Source: Chloroflexota bacterium
GTDB lineage: Bacteria; Chloroflexota; Limnocylindria; Limnocylindrales; CSP1-4
Reading direction: 5' to 3'
Length of the DNA stretch: 64,000 nt
NCBI GenBank assembly: GCA_004297395.1
Contig: SCUO01000074.1
Span: 20,874 to 84,873 of the forward strand
This document shows positions 61,768-64,000 of this stretch, one piece after another. A program made the position numbers and the translations under genes. Every line of letters begins with the position of its first letter. The first letter of the stretch is position 1. The notes under the pieces are model-generated. The model did no database searches, was not told the DNA's origin, and worked only from the letters and a program-made list of their open reading frames with translations.

Positions 61768-62348
61768 CGATCGAGCAGCTCGCCGGCTGGTCGGCGATCG
61801 TCGCCGCGGTCGCAACCGTCGTCGGAGCCGTCTTCCTCGGCCTGTTCTTCAGCCGCGGCCAGCCTTGGGGCACCTGGAACGACGTGGCGAGCATCGTCCT
61901 GATGCTGGCCACCATCCCGGTGGCGCTCGTCATCGGGACGATCCTGTCGGAGAACGAGTCGACGATCGCCGTGGCGGTCACCGCGGTCGGGATCGTCGGG
62001 ATGGTCGGTGCGGCCCTGGCCCAGGTGCTCCTCGTGGCCCGCATCCGAACGTACGAACAGCTGCTCCCGTGGACCCTCGGCTTCGGGGCGGTGGTCGGTC
62101 TCTGGTATCTCAAGGCAGCCTATCTGTCCGCCGCGACGAGCTCGCTCGGGCAGCCGCTGCCGATCCTCATGTTCCTCGCCGGGATCGGCTTCATCGCCAT
62201 CGGGTACGGCTTCTACCGGGGTGGCCAGAAGGATCCGATTGCCGCGATCGGCGGGGTCGTCCTCGTGGTCGCCTCGCCCATCTTCCTCACCTGGCTCGGC
62301 CTCGACCTCGTGGCCGGCCGCCTCGTGGTCCCGTCGTGGAACGCGTGA
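61764..62348 (+). CDS. multi-pass membrane protein, unknown function
   Basis: A 194-residue protein with about six hydrophobic helices over nearly its whole length (for example WSAIVAAVATVVGAVFLGLF, SIVLMLATIPVALVIGTIL, ILMFLAGIGFIAIGYGFY) and no large soluble part. Family not recognised. It is coupled to alaS by a 4-nt overlap and to the following FtsA-like gene by a GTGA overlap. Confidence 0.65.
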   Translation: MTIEQLAGWSAIVAAVATVVGAVFLGLFFSRGQPWGTWNDVASIVLMLATIPVALVIGTILSENESTIAVAVTAVGIVGMVGAALAQVLLVARIRTYEQLLPWTLGFGAVVGLWYLKAAYLSAATSSLGQPLPILMFLAGIGFIAIGYGFYRGGQKDPIAAIGGVVLVVASPIFLTWLGLDLVAGRLVVPSWNA

Positions 62349-63619
62349 GCTCGATGGCCATGCTCCGCCGGATCTGGCAGCGCAGCGGCGACGAGGAGGC
62401 CCTCACCGCGTGCACCGCCCTCGACATCGGGACCGAGTTCGCGAAGGCCCTTGTCTTCGAGATCGACGACGCCGGCAAGGGCAGGGTCAAGGGCGTCGGC
62501 CGGAAGCGCCAGGGCCTGAGCCACATGCAGTCGGGCACGGTGGCCGACATCAGCGCCGTCGTCGACAACTGCTCGGTGGCGCTCCAGGAGGCCGAGGAGA
62601 TGGCCGGGTTCCGGCCGTCCCAGGTCGTCATCGGCATCGCCGGCGAGCTCGTCAAGGGCTTCACCACGGCCCACTCGCAGGAGCGGTCCCGGGCGGACAT
62701 CCCGATCACGGAGGTCGAGCTCCAGAAGCTCATCGAGGGTGTCCAGCGCGAATCGTTGCGCGAGGCGCAACGCTCCATCACCTGGGAGACGGGCCTGGCC
62801 AACGTCGACGTCCGGCTTGTCCACGCCGCCGTGGTGGGCGCCTGGATCGACGGCTATGCCGTCACCAACCCGATCGGCTTCCAGGGCCGGCACGTGAAGA
62901 TCGCGATCTTCGACGCCTTCGCCCCGCTCGTGCACCTCGGGGCTCTCCAGAGTGTCGCCGCCAAGCTCGATCTCGAGCTCGTCGAGGTCGTCGCCGAGCC
63001 GTACGCCGTGGCCCGCGTCCTCAACGCCGACCAGGTGAAGCAGGGTGGGGCGCTGTTCATCGATGTCGGCGGCGGGACGACCGACGTGGCCCTCGTCCGG
63101 CAGGGTGGAATCGAGGGGACCCGGATGTTCGCCCTCGGCGGGCGGGCGTTCACGAAGTCGATCGCCGATCGCCTGGAGCTGCCGTTCCCGCGGGCCGAGG
63201 CGCTCAAGGTCGATTACGCCCGGGGCATCGCCGGCGACCGCGCCGCCGACGTCCGGGGTATCGTCGCCGACGATGTGGCGGTCTGGGCAGCCGGTGTCGA
63301 GCTGGTCATGGAGGAGCTCGCGGCGGGCGACCAGCTGCCGGGCCGGATCTACCTCTGCGGCGGCGGCTCGCACCTGCCCGAGATCCGCGAGGCCCTGGCC
63401 GAGCCGCGCTTCTCGAAGGCCCTGCCGTTCTCGCGGCCACCCGAGGTGACGGTCATGTCGCCCGACCAGGTCGAGATGATCGCCGACGACACGAAGCTGC
63501 TCGTGGATGCCCAGGACGTGACGCCGATGGGCCTGGCCTACCAGGCGATCGAGCTCGGCGCCGGCTCCAGCCCGCTCGATGCCGCCCTGCGCCGGGTCGT
63601 GAAGCAGATGCGGATCTGA
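62345..63619 (+). CDS. FtsA/PilM-like actin-fold ATPase
   Basis: A 424-residue protein of the actin/Hsp70 ATPase fold. TALDIGTEFAKALVFE is the phosphate-1 loop, FIDVGGGTTDVALV phosphate-2, IYLCGGGSHLPEI the adenosine motif, and the middle part (about 90-190) matches the 1C/SHS2 domain of FtsA and PilM. The C-terminal end LDAALRRVVKQMRI could be an amphipathic membrane-targeting helix, as in FtsA. FtsA links FtsZ to the membrane; PilM links type IV pilus proteins. No ftsZ, pil or tad gene is adjacent. GTG 62345 gives a 4-nt overlap with the preceding gene; ATG 62354 is the alternative. Confidence 0.8.
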   Translation: MSSMAMLRRIWQRSGDEEALTACTALDIGTEFAKALVFEIDDAGKGRVKGVGRKRQGLSHMQSGTVADISAVVDNCSVALQEAEEMAGFRPSQVVIGIAGELVKGFTTAHSQERSRADIPITEVELQKLIEGVQRESLREAQRSITWETGLANVDVRLVHAAVVGAWIDGYAVTNPIGFQGRHVKIAIFDAFAPLVHLGALQSVAAKLDLELVEVVAEPYAVARVLNADQVKQGGALFIDVGGGTTDVALVRQGGIEGTRMFALGGRAFTKSIADRLELPFPRAEALKVDYARGIAGDRAADVRGIVADDVAVWAAGVELVMEELAAGDQLPGRIYLCGGGSHLPEIREALAEPRFSKALPFSRPPEVTVMSPDQVEMIADDTKLLVDAQDVTPMGLAYQAIELGAGSSPLDAALRRVVKQMRI

Positions 63620-63621
63620 CG

Positions 63622-64000
63622 ATGGCCGCGATCGTCTACCTCGACGTCGACGACGAGATCACCTCGGCGGCGGCCCGGATCCGGGCCCTTGAGGACGAGC
63701 GGATCGCGCTTGTCCTGCCGCTCGGCTCGCGGCTCGCGACGTCCCGCATCAACTTCCGGCTGCTGGCCCGCGAGGCCGAGGCCCGGGGCAAGCGGATCGA
63801 GGTCATCACCAACGATGCCTCGGCCCGGGCACTGGCCGCGTCTGCGGGCCTGCCGACCCACCTGTCGGTGGCCGCGTTCGAGGCGCCGCCGACACCTCCC
63901 GGATCGCCACCCGACGCGGAGGGCGGCACGGGCGGGGGAGCGGCGGGCCTCGCGGCCGCCGGCACGCCCGGCACCGGCGGCGGTGGCCGCGCCGGCCCCG
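63622..64000 (+). CDS. start of a protein of the family often annotated baseplate-J-like (3' end outside window)
   Basis: From the ATG at 63622 the frame is open to the window edge (126 codons). The first 80 residues read AAIVYLDVDDEITSAAARIR, then LVLPLGSRLATSRINFRLLA and VITNDASARALAASAGLPTH; from memory this beginning occurs in actinobacterial and Chloroflexota proteins carrying the label baseplate J/gp47 family. After residue 90 the sequence turns Gly/Pro/Ala-rich. The gene follows the FtsA-like gene after 2 nt, so they are probably co-transcribed. Function unknown. Confidence 0.6.
   Translation, partial: MAAIVYLDVDDEITSAAARIRALEDERIALVLPLGSRLATSRINFRLLAREAEARGKRIEVITNDASARALAASAGLPTHLSVAAFEAPPTPPGSPPDAEGGTGGGAAGLAAAGTPGTGGGGRAGP

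Noticed and set aside
63622..64000. Prophage or tailocin locus, suggested by the baseplate-J label.
   Set aside because: No integrase, capsid, tail or lysis genes are seen; the gene is chained to alaS and an ATPase.

Overview
The window is a very GC-rich, gene-dense bacterial chromosome segment with about 57 protein genes (two cut by the window edges), one tRNA and no prophage, CRISPR array or intact insertion sequence. Gene content and style fit a free-living Chloroflexota, most like Limnocylindria-type lineages: GTG starts are common, genes chain through 4-nt ATGA/GTGA overlaps, DNA-binding and envelope genes are mixed with translation genes, and many operons start on a -10 box only 6-9 nt before the start codon (leaderless mRNA). 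The phylum assignment is an inference from gene content; no marker settles it.

Layout. 1-8.1 kb: tail of a 2-hydroxyacid dehydrogenase, a lipoprotein, the YchF ATPase, a small acidic protein, a PfkB sugar kinase, and on the minus strand a helicase-exonuclease pair like Bacillus MrfA/MrfB (DNA repair); then an FtsB/DivIC-like division protein. 8.2-11.7 kb: NfeD-like protein, a flotillin with an unusual C-terminal extension, a beta-carbonic anhydrase and tRNA-Met(CAT) with a clear terminator. 11.8-16.6 kb: FtsH, an M20 peptidase and a DnaB-like ATPase lacking the usual N-terminal domain. 16.6-17.3 kb is a hairpin-rich non-coding stretch. 17.3-25.9 kb: pyrophosphatase, RNA 2',3'-cyclic phosphodiesterase, a Pro-rich exported protein, a zinc-ribbon/TyrA/Nudix-like operon, a second NfeD-SPFH module, an alpha/beta hydrolase and a receiver-CpaE fusion. 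26.2-31.3 kb: ComM and DprA (DNA uptake/processing), a cell-surface CAP-domain protein and a small conserved protein. 31.4-40.5 kb: one tightly coupled run topA - xer recombinase - murJ - two FemAB-like aminoacyl transferases - murE, combining chromosome topology and dimer resolution with peptidoglycan precursor synthesis and export. 40.6-45.7 kb: stringent-response Rel, a membrane sensor-like protein and hisS. 45.9-55.5 kb: a RidA-family protein, aspS, an EamA transporter, a small nucleotidyltransferase-like protein, a tandem-ACT protein behind a structured leader, TypA/BipA, a lipoprotein and an acyltransferase-like membrane protein. 55.9-64 kb: iscS-mnmA (tRNA thiolation), two small membrane proteins, alaS, a membrane protein, an FtsA/PilM-like ATPase and the start of a protein of a family usually annotated baseplate-J-like.

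Most of the window is housekeeping. The signals least explained by known features are non-coding: a structured repeat present twice (near 26.0 and 45.8 kb), a ribosome-site-sequestering leader with two competing arms before the ACT gene (51.1-51.2 kb), a two-tier hairpin in the ridA/aspS divergent region (46.4 kb), and interleaved inverted repeats before iscS (55.6-55.75 kb). Coordinates and alignments were made by eye; no database search was possible.
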